Origin: UMGS1279 sp045577495
GTDB lineage: Bacteria > Bacillota > Clostridia > Oscillospirales > Acutalibacteraceae
Assembly (NCBI GenBank): GCA_045577495.1
Contig: JAZNIK010000043.1
Location: 1-18,948, forward strand
Reading direction: 5' to 3'
DNA: 18,948 nt
The notes beneath the pieces are model-generated. The model worked only from the letters and a program-made list of their open reading frames with translations, searched no databases and was not told the DNA's origin. This document shows positions 7,396 to 15,683 of this stretch, in pieces (the stretch's first letter is position 1; each line of letters begins with the position of its first letter). Made by a program: the position numbers and the translations under genes.

Positions 7396-8726
7396 TGGCA
7401 AAACCAATAGTTGCGGTCGTTGGTAGACCAAATGTTGGCAAATCAACACTTTTTAACAAGTTAATAGGTCAACGCATTTCTATTGTTGATGATACACCTG
7501 GTGTTACCAGAGATAGAATTTTTGGTGATGCCGAGTGGCTCGGCAGAGAGGTTACAATGATTGACACAGGCGGTATTGAACCTAAAACAGACGATATTAT
7601 TTTAGCCAAAATGCGTGAACAAGCAGCTTTGGCTATTGATATGGCTAATGTTATTGTTTTTGTTACCGACTTAAAAACGGGTGTTTTAGCCGCTGATATG
7701 GAGATTGCTTCAATGCTTCAACGCTCAAGCAAACCAATAGTGTTGTGCGTTAATAAGTGTGATTCTGTTGGTAAAACACCTGCCGAGTTTTATGAGTTTT
7801 ACAATCTTGGACTTGGTGACCCTATAGCAGTTTCTGCCGCACATGGTCACGGCACAGGCGATTTGCTAGATGCAGTTTTTGAGCATCTTCCAAAAGAGGA
7901 TAATGTGACCGAGGAAGAAGATATTATCAACGTTGCAATTATCGGTAAACCAAACGCAGGAAAATCTTCTTTAGTTAATAAAATCATTGGTGAAGATAGA
8001 CTAATCGTTTCTAATATTGCAGGTACTACCAGAGATGCGGTTGACAGTAAGGTTACAATAGGCGATAAAGCATATAATTTGATTGATACTGCAGGTCTTC
8101 GTAGACAAAGTAAGGTTATTGATAAAATTGAAAAATATAGCGTTTTGCGTGCCAAAATGGCTATTGACCGCTCTGAGGTTTGCGTTATAATGCTTGATGC
8201 GGTTGAGGGCTTTACTGAGCAGGATTCCAAGGTTGCGGGTCTTGCGTTAGAGCAGGGTAAGGCTTGTATTATTGCGGTTAACAAATGGGATTTGGTTCAA
8301 AAAGATGGTACAACAATGGATTCGTATCGTAAAAAACTAATGAACGGTTTTTCCTTTATGTCTTTTGCTCCGATTATATTTATTTCTGCAAAAACAGGGC
8401 AGAGAATTGACCGCTTGTTTGAACTTATTCGTTATGTTCACGAGCAAAATTCTATGCGTATTTCTACAGGTATGTTAAATGATATTCTTGCCGAGGCAAC
8501 AGCCCGTGTTCAACCTCCGAGCGACAAGGGCAAACGCCTTAAAATCTACTATATGACACAGGCATCTACACGCCCGCCAACATTTGTTTGTTTTTGCAAT
8601 CGTGCCGAGTTATTTCATTTTTCATATCAGCGTTATTTAGAAAATCAAATACGTTCAACATTTGGATTAGAGGGAACACCAGTCCGTTTTGTTATACGCG
8701 AACGCGGTGACACAAAAGGCGAATAG
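7395..8726 (+). CDS. der: Der (EngA), tandem GTPase for 50S ribosome assembly
   Basis: Der is an essential GTPase with two G domains and a C-terminal KH-like domain that binds the maturing 50S subunit. The 443-residue length is normal. The first G domain shows GRPNVGKS (G10-S17), DTPGVTRD, DTGG (57-60) and NKCD (120-123). The second shows GKPNAGKS (184-191), IAGTTRDA, DTAGLRRQ and NKWD. The C-terminal part ends GTPVRFVIRERGDTKGE, a typical KH tail. The ATG overlaps the upstream stop by one base. plsY follows after 12 bases, keeping the widely conserved der-plsY-gpsA order. Confidence 0.97.
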   Translation: MAKPIVAVVGRPNVGKSTLFNKLIGQRISIVDDTPGVTRDRIFGDAEWLGREVTMIDTGGIEPKTDDIILAKMREQAALAIDMANVIVFVTDLKTGVLAADMEIASMLQRSSKPIVLCVNKCDSVGKTPAEFYEFYNLGLGDPIAVSAAHGHGTGDLLDAVFEHLPKEDNVTEEEDIINVAIIGKPNAGKSSLVNKIIGEDRLIVSNIAGTTRDAVDSKVTIGDKAYNLIDTAGLRRQSKVIDKIEKYSVLRAKMAIDRSEVCVIMLDAVEGFTEQDSKVAGLALEQGKACIIAVNKWDLVQKDGTTMDSYRKKLMNGFSFMSFAPIIFISAKTGQRIDRLFELIRYVHEQNSMRISTGMLNDILAEATARVQPPSDKGKRLKIYYMTQASTRPPTFVCFCNRAELFHFSYQRYLENQIRSTFGLEGTPVRFVIRERGDTKGE

Positions 8727-8738
8727 TTTTGGGGGACT

Positions 8739-9395
8739 ATGATGGTTTATTTGTTGATTTTTATAGCGGCACTTCAAGCATATTTATTTGGTAGTATAAA
8801 TTTTGCGGTTATATTTTCAAAATTGTTTGCAAATAAGGATGTCCGCGAGTTTGGTAGCGGTAATGCAGGTATGACAAATGTGTTGCGTACCTTTGGTGTG
8901 TTACCTGGTTTTTTAACATTTATATTTGATGCGTTAAAGGCTTATGCCGCTTGTTATATAGGTCAAAATATTATCTTTAGCTATCTTGCTCAAAACTATG
9001 CAGAAAGCGGAATTTTAGCAGTTTACGGTGGCTTTTTCTGCGGTGTTTTTTGTATGCTTGGTCACGTTTTTCCTGTGTTTTTTCAGTTTAAGGGTGGCAA
9101 GGCTGTTGCGGTTTCGGTAGGTATATTTGCCGTTGCCGATTGGCGTGCAATTTTAATTGTTTTAGCCGTTTTTATAATTGTTCTTTTAATTTTTAGAATA
9201 ATATCTGTAAGTTCACTTACTGCAACGGCTTGTATGCCGTTTTGTATTGCTTTTTTACCTCGTGATTTTGGTGAACTGTGGATAATTTTATCTCTTACCT
9301 TAATAATGGTTGCGATTATATATTTAAAGCATATTGAGAATATAAAACGTTTAATCAAAGGCGAAGAAAAGGTTATTTTCGGCAAGAGGAAGTGA
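8739..9395 (+). CDS. plsY: PlsY, acyl-phosphate:glycerol-3-phosphate acyltransferase
   Basis: PlsY is the integral membrane enzyme that transfers an acyl group from acyl-phosphate to the sn-1 position of glycerol-3-phosphate, giving lysophosphatidic acid. The 218-residue, multi-pass sequence has the family motifs FGSINFAVIFSK, REFGSGNAGMTNVLRTFG (GSGNxGxTNVLR) and GHVFPVFFQFKGGKAVAVSVG (FKGGKxVA). The start is ATG 8739 or the adjacent ATG 8742, with GGGGGA just before. The next gene, gpsA, makes its glycerol-3-phosphate substrate, and only four bases separate the two. Confidence 0.95.
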   Translation: MMVYLLIFIAALQAYLFGSINFAVIFSKLFANKDVREFGSGNAGMTNVLRTFGVLPGFLTFIFDALKAYAACYIGQNIIFSYLAQNYAESGILAVYGGFFCGVFCMLGHVFPVFFQFKGGKAVAVSVGIFAVADWRAILIVLAVFIIVLLIFRIISVSSLTATACMPFCIAFLPRDFGELWIILSLTLIMVAIIYLKHIENIKRLIKGEEKVIFGKRK

Positions 9396-9399
9396 TTTT

Positions 9400-10392
9400 A
9401 TGAAAATTACTGTTTTAGGTTCTGGCGGATGGGGAATAGGTATTGGTATGGCCGCAGAAGTTAACGGTCATAAGGTTGCTCTATGGTCTCCCTTTGAGGC
9501 GGAAGTAAATGCTCTATTAAAAAATAGAGAAAGTAAAAAACTTTTAAAGGGTGTAAAAATTCCCGAAAGTATTATAATAACCTCTGATTTTTTAGTAGCA
9601 GAAAAAAGTGATATTATAATTATTGCGACCCCTTCATTTGCTGTTAGGGAGACCGCCAAAAGAATTGCGAGTTTAAAATCCTATGGTATTGTAGTTAATG
9701 TTTCTAAAGGTTTTGAAAGCAATTCGTTAAGGCGTTTGTCTGAGGTAATTAAAGAGGAAGTTAATTCTGAGGTTGTGGTTTTATCAGGACCCTCACACGC
9801 TGAGGAAGTTGCAAGAAGAATTCCTACATCGCTTGTTGCTTCATCTAAAAATTATAAGGCGGCTAAAAAGGTTATCAAGGCATTTTCAAGCGATTCTCTA
9901 AGAGTATATTATAATGAAGATACTGTTGGAGTTGAGATGGGCGGAGCATTAAAAAATGTTATTGCTGTTGCGGCAGGAATTTGTGATGGATTATGCTTGG
10001 GTGATAACACAAAAGCGGCTTTAATCACACGCGGATTAACCGAAATTGCAAGGCTTGGTGTTGCTCTTGGCGCAAAGGAGAGAACCTTTGCAGGTCTTAC
10101 AGGGCTTGGGGATTTAGTTGTTACCTGCACCTCAAATCATAGCCGAAATCACCGCTTTGGCGAGTTGGTAGGCAAGGGCGCAGATATAAATGAGGCTTTA
10201 AAAAAGGTTGGTACTGTTGAGGGTTATTTTGCAACAGAACTCGCCTATAAGCTTGCAAAATCAACACGCACTGATATGCCTATTATCACTCAGTGTTACA
10301 AACTTCTTTATAAGGGTGCAAATGTTAAAGATTCGGTTAAGCAACTTATGTTGCGTCCTGCACGTGATGAGAACGAATCTTTGTGGATATAA
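9400..10392 (+). CDS. gpsA: GpsA, NAD(P)-dependent glycerol-3-phosphate dehydrogenase
   Basis: GpsA reduces dihydroxyacetone phosphate to sn-glycerol-3-phosphate for phospholipid synthesis. The 330-residue protein begins with a Rossmann site, LGSGGWGIGIGMAAEVNGH. The glycine pattern is kept, although the usual xWGTALA is WGIGIGM here. Next come SKGFE, the motif SGPSHAEEVARRIPT, the catalytic-lysine region GGALKNVIAVAAGICDG, and TRGLTEIARLG. A C-terminal helical domain follows. The gene sits four bases after plsY and 22 bases before typA. A GAGG-like site (GAGGAAG) lies a few bases before the ATG. Confidence 0.95.
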   Translation: MKITVLGSGGWGIGIGMAAEVNGHKVALWSPFEAEVNALLKNRESKKLLKGVKIPESIIITSDFLVAEKSDIIIIATPSFAVRETAKRIASLKSYGIVVNVSKGFESNSLRRLSEVIKEEVNSEVVVLSGPSHAEEVARRIPTSLVASSKNYKAAKKVIKAFSSDSLRVYYNEDTVGVEMGGALKNVIAVAAGICDGLCLGDNTKAALITRGLTEIARLGVALGAKERTFAGLTGLGDLVVTCTSNHSRNHRFGELVGKGADINEALKKVGTVEGYFATELAYKLAKSTRTDMPIITQCYKLLYKGANVKDSVKQLMLRPARDENESLWI

Positions 10393-10414
10393 TTTAAAGG
10401 AAAGTGGAAAATAA

Positions 10415-12241
10415 ATGACTTCACAACAAAATTTAAGAAATATTGCAATCATAGCACACGTTGACCACGGTAAAACTACCTTGGTTGATGAACTATTAAA
10501 ACAAAGCGGAACTTTTAGAACAAATGAGCAGGTTGCCGAGCGTGTTATGGATTCTAACGATTTGGAAAGAGAAAGAGGTATAACAATCCTTTCCAAAACA
10601 ACAAGTGTACGCTATGGTGATTACAAAATCAATATTGTTGATACCCCGGGCCACGCAGATTTTGGTGGCGAGGTAGAACGTATTTTAATGATGGTTGATG
10701 GCGTTTTGCTATTAGTTGACGCTTTTGAGGGCTGTATGCCCCAAACTCGTTTTGTGCTTAAAAAAGCTCTTGGACTTGGCAAAAAAGTTATCGTTGTTGT
10801 TAACAAGATTGATAGACCTATGGCAAGACCTATCGAGGTTGTTGATGAGGTTTTAGATTTATTTATCGAACTTGGTGCAGATGATGACCAAATAGAGTTT
10901 CCTGTTGTTTTTGCTTCGGGGCGTGATGGCTATGCATCACTTTCTCCCGACCAAACTACCGATAATTTAAAGCCTTTGTTTGATATTATCGTTAGTGAAA
11001 TTGATGCACCAAAAGGTGATGTTAACGGTCCATTGCAAATTCTTTTTTCCAATATCGATTATGATGAATATTTAGGTAGAATTGGTGTTGGCAGAATTGA
11101 GCGTGGCGAGGTATCTTTAGGTCAAACAGTAGCTTTATGCCATAGCGATAATACCACACAAAACGTTAAAATCTCAAAGCTTTACGTGTATGAGGGATTG
11201 CGAAGAAAAGAGGTTGAAAAGGCATCGGCAGGCGAAATTATTTCGGTTGCAGGTATCAATGATATAAATATTGGTGAAACTGCCTGTGCACTTGATAAAA
11301 TCGACCCGCTACCATTTGTTAAGATTGATGAACCCACACTGGCTATGAATTTTATGGTTAATAATTCACCATTTGCGGGTAAAGAAGGTAAATTTGTTAC
11401 TTCTAGAAACCTTAGAGACCGCTTGTTTAAAGAGGTTCAAACAAACGTTAGTTTAAGGGTTGAAGAAACAGATTCAGCCGATACCTTCAAGGTTTCAGGT
11501 AGGGGAGAGTTACATCTTTCTATCCTTATCGAAACAATGCGTAGAGAGGGTTATGAGTTTCAAGTTTCACCTCCAAATGTTATTTATAAAAGAGATGATA
11601 ACGGCAACCTCTTAGAGCCTATTGAACTACTTATGATAGAGGTTCCAGAGGAATATGTTGGCGCCGTTATGGAGCGTCTTGGCACTAGAAAAGCCGAAAT
11701 TCGCAATATGGGAACCCGCGAGGGCGGAGCGTCACATCTTGAATTTTTGATTCCCGCAAGGGGACTGTTAGGCTATCGCTCACAGTTCTTGACCGATACC
11801 AACGGCAACGGTATAATGAATCATATTTTTTATGGATATGAGGAGTATAAAGGCGATATTGAAAGCCGAAATACCGGTTCAATCGTAGTTCACGAATCGG
11901 GTGAAACAACCGGTTATGGTCTCTTTAATACCCAAAGCAGAGGCAGACTGTTTATTGGTGCAGGTTGCCCTGTTTATGAGGGAATGATTGTCGGTGAAAA
12001 CCCAAAAAACGAAGATATTGTTTGTAATGTTTGTAAGAAAAAACAGGCAACAAATATGCGTGCCGCAGGTTCTGATGATGCTTTAAAACTCGTTCCACAT
12101 TCCGTTTTAAGTCTTGAGCAGTCTTTAGAGTTTATTAAAGATGATGAGCTTGTTGAAGTAACGCCTGAATCTATACGTTTGCGCAAAAGAATTTTGAATA
12201 AAGAACTGCGTATGAAAGCAGAATCTAAAAACAAGGGATAA
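10415..12241 (+). CDS. typA: TypA/BipA, ribosome-associated translational GTPase
   Basis: The 608-residue protein has the TypA/BipA length. The G motifs are AHVDHGKTT (G1), RGITI (G2), DTPGHADFGGEVER (G3), NKIDRPMARP (G4) and an SGRDG-type G5. An EF-G-like domain II and the TypA-specific C-terminal domain follow, with GRGELHLSILIETMRREGYEF, RGLLGYRSQFLTDT and GENPKNEDIVCNVCKKKQATNMR. TypA binds the ribosome and is linked to 50S assembly and stress or cold adaptation. The ATG at 10415 follows AAAGGAAAG. It is in line with gpsA and leads with two spacer bases into the exonuclease gene. Confidence 0.96.
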   Translation: MTSQQNLRNIAIIAHVDHGKTTLVDELLKQSGTFRTNEQVAERVMDSNDLERERGITILSKTTSVRYGDYKINIVDTPGHADFGGEVERILMMVDGVLLLVDAFEGCMPQTRFVLKKALGLGKKVIVVVNKIDRPMARPIEVVDEVLDLFIELGADDDQIEFPVVFASGRDGYASLSPDQTTDNLKPLFDIIVSEIDAPKGDVNGPLQILFSNIDYDEYLGRIGVGRIERGEVSLGQTVALCHSDNTTQNVKISKLYVYEGLRRKEVEKASAGEIISVAGINDINIGETACALDKIDPLPFVKIDEPTLAMNFMVNNSPFAGKEGKFVTSRNLRDRLFKEVQTNVSLRVEETDSADTFKVSGRGELHLSILIETMRREGYEFQVSPPNVIYKRDDNGNLLEPIELLMIEVPEEYVGAVMERLGTRKAEIRNMGTREGGASHLEFLIPARGLLGYRSQFLTDTNGNGIMNHIFYGYEEYKGDIESRNTGSIVVHESGETTGYGLFNTQSRGRLFIGAGCPVYEGMIVGENPKNEDIVCNVCKKKQATNMRAAGSDDALKLVPHSVLSLEQSLEFIKDDELVEVTPESIRLRKRILNKELRMKAESKNKG

Positions 12242-12243
12242 TT

Positions 12244-13146
12244 ATGAATTATATTATTTTAGACCTTGAGTGGAACGATGTTTATTATAAAAAAATAGGC
12301 GGATTTGTTAATGAGATTGTTGAAATAGGGGCAATCAAACTTAATGAAAACTTTGAAATTATTGATAGATTCAGTATAATTGTTAAGTCCGCAATAAGCA
12401 AAAGACTTAGCACTCGCTTTAAAAATTTAACGGGTATGACTAACGAACAAATGCAGTCTGGAATCCCGTTTTCAAAGGCTTTAGAGCTTTATAAAAATTG
12501 GGTTAGTAACGACTCTTTAACATTTACATGGAGTGATTCCGACCTTTATACTTTGTATAATAACTGTCAATACTTTACAGACAGTTACCAAAATGCCGCC
12601 ATAGGTAAGTATGTTGATTTGCAGAAATATTTTCAACATAAACTGTATTTATCGGGTGTAGAGCAAAAAAATCAAATTTCTCTATCTAATGCTGCTACAC
12701 TTTTAAAAATAAAGGTAGATGAAGAAAATCTGCATCATGCATTAGATGATAGTTTAATCGCTGCAGAAATTCTAAAAATCTGTTATGATTATAAAACTAT
12801 AAATAATTTTATAATTGATACAAGCGATGATTCGTTCTTTAAAAAACTTATTTTTAAGCCTTATTATATCAAGGATTTAAATAACGATTTGATTGATAAT
12901 AGCACTATTAAATTTTCTTGCCCTATCTGTAAAGGCAATACAAGGCGGGTAACGGGCTTTAAATTTGTTTGTCCTTGGTTTCATACTAAAGTATATTGCA
13001 AAAAATGTGATACTCGTTTTAAGGCAGCAATATGCTTTAAAAGGCATTTTGAACATACTCAAATTAAGAAAAAAATTTTTATGTCATTACCAAAAAAAGA
13101 AAATACAAATTCAGCTAATAATCAAAAGGCTCCTGTCAAAGAATAA
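12244..13146 (+). CDS. DnaQ/KapD-like 3'-5' exonuclease with C-terminal zinc ribbon
   Basis: The 300-residue protein has a DEDDh exonuclease domain: D7-L-E9 in motif I (YIILDLEWN), D100 in TWSDSDLYTL (motif II), and H164 with D169 in HHALDDS (motif III). It resembles KapD-like nucleases that act on RNA or DNA ends. A C-terminal zinc ribbon (CPICKG, then CPWF and CKKC, about residues 225-258) and a basic tail follow. That tail may bind nucleic acid, which is inference. The gene begins two bases after the typA stop. A terminator hairpin covers its stop codon. The substrate cannot be told from sequence. Confidence 0.8.
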   Translation: MNYIILDLEWNDVYYKKIGGFVNEIVEIGAIKLNENFEIIDRFSIIVKSAISKRLSTRFKNLTGMTNEQMQSGIPFSKALELYKNWVSNDSLTFTWSDSDLYTLYNNCQYFTDSYQNAAIGKYVDLQKYFQHKLYLSGVEQKNQISLSNAATLLKIKVDEENLHHALDDSLIAAEILKICYDYKTINNFIIDTSDDSFFKKLIFKPYYIKDLNNDLIDNSTIKFSCPICKGNTRRVTGFKFVCPWFHTKVYCKKCDTRFKAAICFKRHFEHTQIKKKIFMSLPKKENTNSANNQKAPVKE

Positions 13147-13167
13147 TATTTGACGGGAGGTTTTTTT
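13130..13167 (+). terminator. Terminator hairpin that also holds the next ribosome binding site
   Basis: CTCCTGTCAAA (13130-13140) pairs with TTTGACGGGAG (13149-13159), eleven pairs with one T-G, around an eight-base loop, and T7 follows at 13161-13167. The stem overlaps the exonuclease stop codon on the left. On the right it contains GGGAGG, the Shine-Dalgarno site of the gene starting at 13168. Transcripts that read through would therefore have that site buried in the stem. Confidence 0.85.
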
Positions 13168-13827
13168 ATGAAAAAATATTTAATTTTACTTATATTTGGA
13201 CTTTGCGCAGCGGTTTTATGTCAACAAATTCCTAATATAACCAATAGGTTTTCAAAAGAGTGCTATACAGTTCCGATAATTAGTGCAGAGGCTAACGAAA
13301 GCGTTAGTTGTAAGGGAGTAATTTTAGGTAACAAAGATAGCGGATTTAAAGCAAAAATACAAATCAGCGAGGATGACATTTTAAGGGTCGAAAAGGGTCA
13401 GAGTGTTATACTTCACTGCAACGCTTTGGGAGATGAAAAACTAAACGGAAAATTAACTTCAATATCCGAAAAAGCATATCAAACTAGTTATTCAACCTTT
13501 AAAATTACTGTAGTAGATGCCGAGGTGGATATTACCGATGATAACTCGCGCTTAAAATCAGGCTATACAGTAACCGCAGAAATAGTTTTGAACAAAATAG
13601 AGGATGCAACAATTTTGCCATTTGAGGCAGTGGCTCAGGAAAAAAACGGCAAATATTATGTTTATAGATTAGATAACGGTTGGGCTTATAAAGAATATAT
13701 CGATGTAAGTTTTGAAGATGAAAAGGGAGTAGTGGTTAAAAATCTAAACAAATCTTGGCAAATATGTGAAAACCCCGAAAGTTTTTCAAAGGAAATTATG
13801 AGGGTTAAAAATGATAGCGATGATTAA
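13168..13827 (+). CDS. Short HlyD/MacA-like adaptor protein
   Basis: The 219-residue protein has an N-terminal membrane anchor or signal (MKKYLILLIFGLCAAVLC). The beta-barrel and membrane-proximal pattern of periplasmic adaptor or HlyD proteins follows: LKSGYTVTAEIVLNK, then ILPFEAVAQEKNGKYYVYRLDNGWAYK. It lacks the biotinyl-lipoyl halves and the alpha-helical hairpin seen in full-length members (usually 350 residues or more), so this is a short form. It would link a membrane transporter to the cell exterior. The ATG at 13168 uses GGGAGG at 13155-13160, and the upstream TTG at 13150 lies inside the hairpin and is rejected. The 3' end overlaps the permease gene. Confidence 0.7.
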   Translation: MKKYLILLIFGLCAAVLCQQIPNITNRFSKECYTVPIISAEANESVSCKGVILGNKDSGFKAKIQISEDDILRVEKGQSVILHCNALGDEKLNGKLTSISEKAYQTSYSTFKITVVDAEVDITDDNSRLKSGYTVTAEIVLNKIEDATILPFEAVAQEKNGKYYVYRLDNGWAYKEYIDVSFEDEKGVVVKNLNKSWQICENPESFSKEIMRVKNDSDD

Positions 13828-14995
13828 ACTTTGTATAAAGGGACTAAAAGAAAAAAAGGGGAGAACTGCATTAGTTTCTCTAAGTATTGCTATTGGTGTT
13901 TTTTCTATTCTAATTATTAGCATAATAAGCGATAATGGAATAATTTTAATAAATGAGGAATTGGATAGTCTAGGTATAAGTGGAGTTAGTATTTCAAGGC
14001 CTACGGCAGAGTTTAGTGAGCAATTTACAAATAAAGAGTTAGAAAAAATCAAACAGATTGAATATGTAGAGAATGCAACACCAATAGTAACCTCTTACGG
14101 ATATTTAAAAAATGATGAGAACAACAAATCGTTAGTTTGCGGTATAGACGAAAATGCAAAGAGTGTAATTTCTTTAGAGGTAGTTTCGGGTCAGAAAATA
14201 AACAAAGCGGATATCATTTCAAAAAACAAGGTATGCTTAATTGAACAAGACACCGCTGAAAAAATATTTAATAATAAAATGGTTTTGGGTAAAAAAATAA
14301 ATATCTTTATTGGGGGAAGTTCTGAGGAATATACCGTTATTGGCTTGGTTGAGGCTAGTAGTAGCATACTTCAAACTTGGGTTGGCGACCTTTTACCTAC
14401 AATAATTTATGTACCGTATACCACATTACAATATCAGGTTGGAACAACAAAAATTGAGCAAATAGCAGTAAACTTCACCTCAAACAGTGATACAGAATTA
14501 TATATAAATAGACTTGAAAATTTACTGAATAATAAGGATTTATATACCTCAAAACTTCAAATTGAGGATTTGAATAAGCAACGGGATAGTTTAAATGGCA
14601 TCCTTAATATAGTTTCAACCGTTATGAAACTTATTGGCGTTGTTTCTTTAATTGTTTCAGGACTAGGTATAATGACAATTATGTTGGTAAGTGTTAGTGA
14701 GAAAACAAAAGAGATTGGTATAAAAAAATCTATTGGCGCAACAAAAAGGGATATAGCCTTTGAATTTTTATTTGAATCCTTAATTATTTCTGTTATTGGT
14801 TGTGTTATAGGAATAATAATCTTGTTTTTGATAATAGGTTTAGGTATGTTGTTTTTTAACCTAAATATTTCTATAAACATTTCAACAATTTTTATTACAA
14901 TCTTAATTGCGTTATTCTGCGGAATAATATTTGGAGTATATCCGGCAATAAAAGCATCTAAGCTCAATCCTATAGATGCTTTAAGAAATGAATAA
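13811..14995 (+). CDS. MacB/FtsX-like ABC transporter permease
   Basis: The 394-residue protein has the MacB layout: an N-terminal membrane helix (about residues 20-42), a large extracytoplasmic domain, and three C-terminal helices. The FtsX coupling motif EIGIKKSIGATKRD is present. The end, GVYPAIKASKLNPIDALRNE, is the typical MacB/FtsX tail. The ATG at 13811 has GAGGG seven bases upstream, within the adaptor gene (17-base overlap). The ATG at 13820 is the alternative. Export of a peptide, drug or lipid is possible, but the substrate is unknown. The pair has no ABC ATPase in this window. In typical sets the ATPase lies between or beside them. Confidence 0.85.
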   Translation: MIAMIKLCIKGLKEKKGRTALVSLSIAIGVFSILIISIISDNGIILINEELDSLGISGVSISRPTAEFSEQFTNKELEKIKQIEYVENATPIVTSYGYLKNDENNKSLVCGIDENAKSVISLEVVSGQKINKADIISKNKVCLIEQDTAEKIFNNKMVLGKKINIFIGGSSEEYTVIGLVEASSSILQTWVGDLLPTIIYVPYTTLQYQVGTTKIEQIAVNFTSNSDTELYINRLENLLNNKDLYTSKLQIEDLNKQRDSLNGILNIVSTVMKLIGVVSLIVSGLGIMTIMLVSVSEKTKEIGIKKSIGATKRDIAFEFLFESLIISVIGCVIGIIILFLIIGLGMLFFNLNISINISTIFITILIALFCGIIFGVYPAIKASKLNPIDALRNE

Positions 14996-15031
14996 ATATG
15001 ATTTTACTTTAAAAATTTAATATTATTAGTA

Positions 15032-15073
15032 AAAAAACAGGGAATAACACCTTTTTACTGACCCCTGTTTTTT
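15032..15073 (+). terminator. Terminator after the permease, with a competing hairpin
   Basis: AAAAAACAGGG (15032-15042) pairs with CCCTGTTTTTT (15063-15073) around a 20-base loop, and TATT follows. A second, overlapping stem (AGTAAAAA at 15028-15035 with TTTTTACT at 15052-15059) cannot form at the same time. The first stem is the stronger one. It separates the host operon from the integrated element. Confidence 0.72.
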
Positions 15074-15081
15074 ATATTGCC

Positions 15082-15097
15082 AATTATACAAAATGAA
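15082..15097. repeat. Left attachment core (attL)
   Basis: AATTATACAAAATGAA is identical to 18921-18936. Identity stops exactly at both sides (C versus G before, A versus T after). It lies eight bases after the permease terminator, so insertion has not broken a gene. Confidence 0.8.
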
Positions 15098-15156
15098 AGA
15101 GTTTTGTTTAATTCGCGGCAGATGGTTTATTTTTAACAAAGGAATGATTTTATTTT

Positions 15157-15297
15157 ATGACCGAAATTGAGTTAGAAAAAAGTTTAATTTTTATTGCTAA
15201 CGAGTGCCGCATTTATCGTTCTATGTATGAGCGCGAATATGCAAAAAATATTAAACTTACCGAAAAACTTGCCGAGTTAGGCGGCGAAGTTGATTAG
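15157..15297 (+). CDS. Small hypothetical protein, 46 residues (element gene 1)
   Basis: ATG at 15157 to TAG at 15295-15297 encodes a 46-residue, charged, probably helical protein (starts MTEIELEKSLIFIAN, ends KLAELGGEVD). AAAGGAA lies about twelve bases upstream, a rather long spacing. The TAG shares its last base with the GTG start of the next gene (TAGTG), so the three small genes are translated as a coupled set. No homologue is recognised. The heptad-like spacing of hydrophobic residues suggests a small coiled coil, but this is weak. Confidence 0.6.
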   Translation: MTEIELEKSLIFIANECRIYRSMYEREYAKNIKLTEKLAELGGEVD

Positions 15298-15530
15298 TGC
15301 CGAATGAATGTTTTTATCACGTTTGCCCTTATTTTCATAAAACGCTAGGTACCAAAATTTTTTGCGAGGCGATTTTTGACGATAAGGAACTACAAAGCGC
15401 GGGAGAACATTTTTACAGGCACGATTTTAATGATGCCGCAAAGTGCAAAGCATATCAAAAAAAGTATTGCGCATCTTTTGACTACACCGAGTGCTACTGC
15501 GCTTATCTGAACGAGGTGAGTTTGAAGTGA
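15297..15530 (+). CDS. Cysteine-rich small protein, 77 residues (element gene 2)
   Basis: GTG at 15297 is the start, overlapping the previous stop by one base. The 77-residue product has seven cysteines (5, 10, 23, 50, 58, 66, 68) and several histidines (8, 14, 38, 42), arranged as CFYHVCPYFH near the start and CASFDYTECYC near the end. This spacing suggests one or two metal sites, as in small zinc-finger proteins of mobile elements, but I do not recognise a named family. A DNA-binding regulatory role is only inference. The end overlaps the next gene. Confidence 0.65.
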   Translation: MPNECFYHVCPYFHKTLGTKIFCEAIFDDKELQSAGEHFYRHDFNDAAKCKAYQKKYCASFDYTECYCAYLNEVSLK

Positions 15531-15682
15531 TTAACGCACTTTTTGAAGTAGCCGAGACAATAAGTGATAGTTTCGAGGGCTCGGTTATTGAGTTTAGCGG
15601 GCAAGAGAAAACCGACAAGGCGCATTTTGTTTTTAAAATGGCCGAAAGTGGTTTTAAAATTACTGTGACCGCCGAAAAGTGA
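15527..15682 (+). CDS. Small hypothetical protein, 51 residues (element gene 3)
   Basis: GTG at 15527 overlaps the previous TGA (GTGA), and GAGGTGAG lies seven bases upstream, so the start is well supported. The upstream in-frame ATG at 15491 lies inside gene 2 and has no ribosome site. The product is 51 residues (starts INALFEVAETISDSFEG after the first residue, ends FKITVTAEK), acidic and with a beta-strand-like end. The function is unknown. Eight bases after the stop begins the hairpin shared with the minus-strand RNA. Confidence 0.6.
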   Translation: MINALFEVAETISDSFEGSVIEFSGQEKTDKAHFVFKMAESGFKITVTAEK

Positions 15683-15683
15683 G

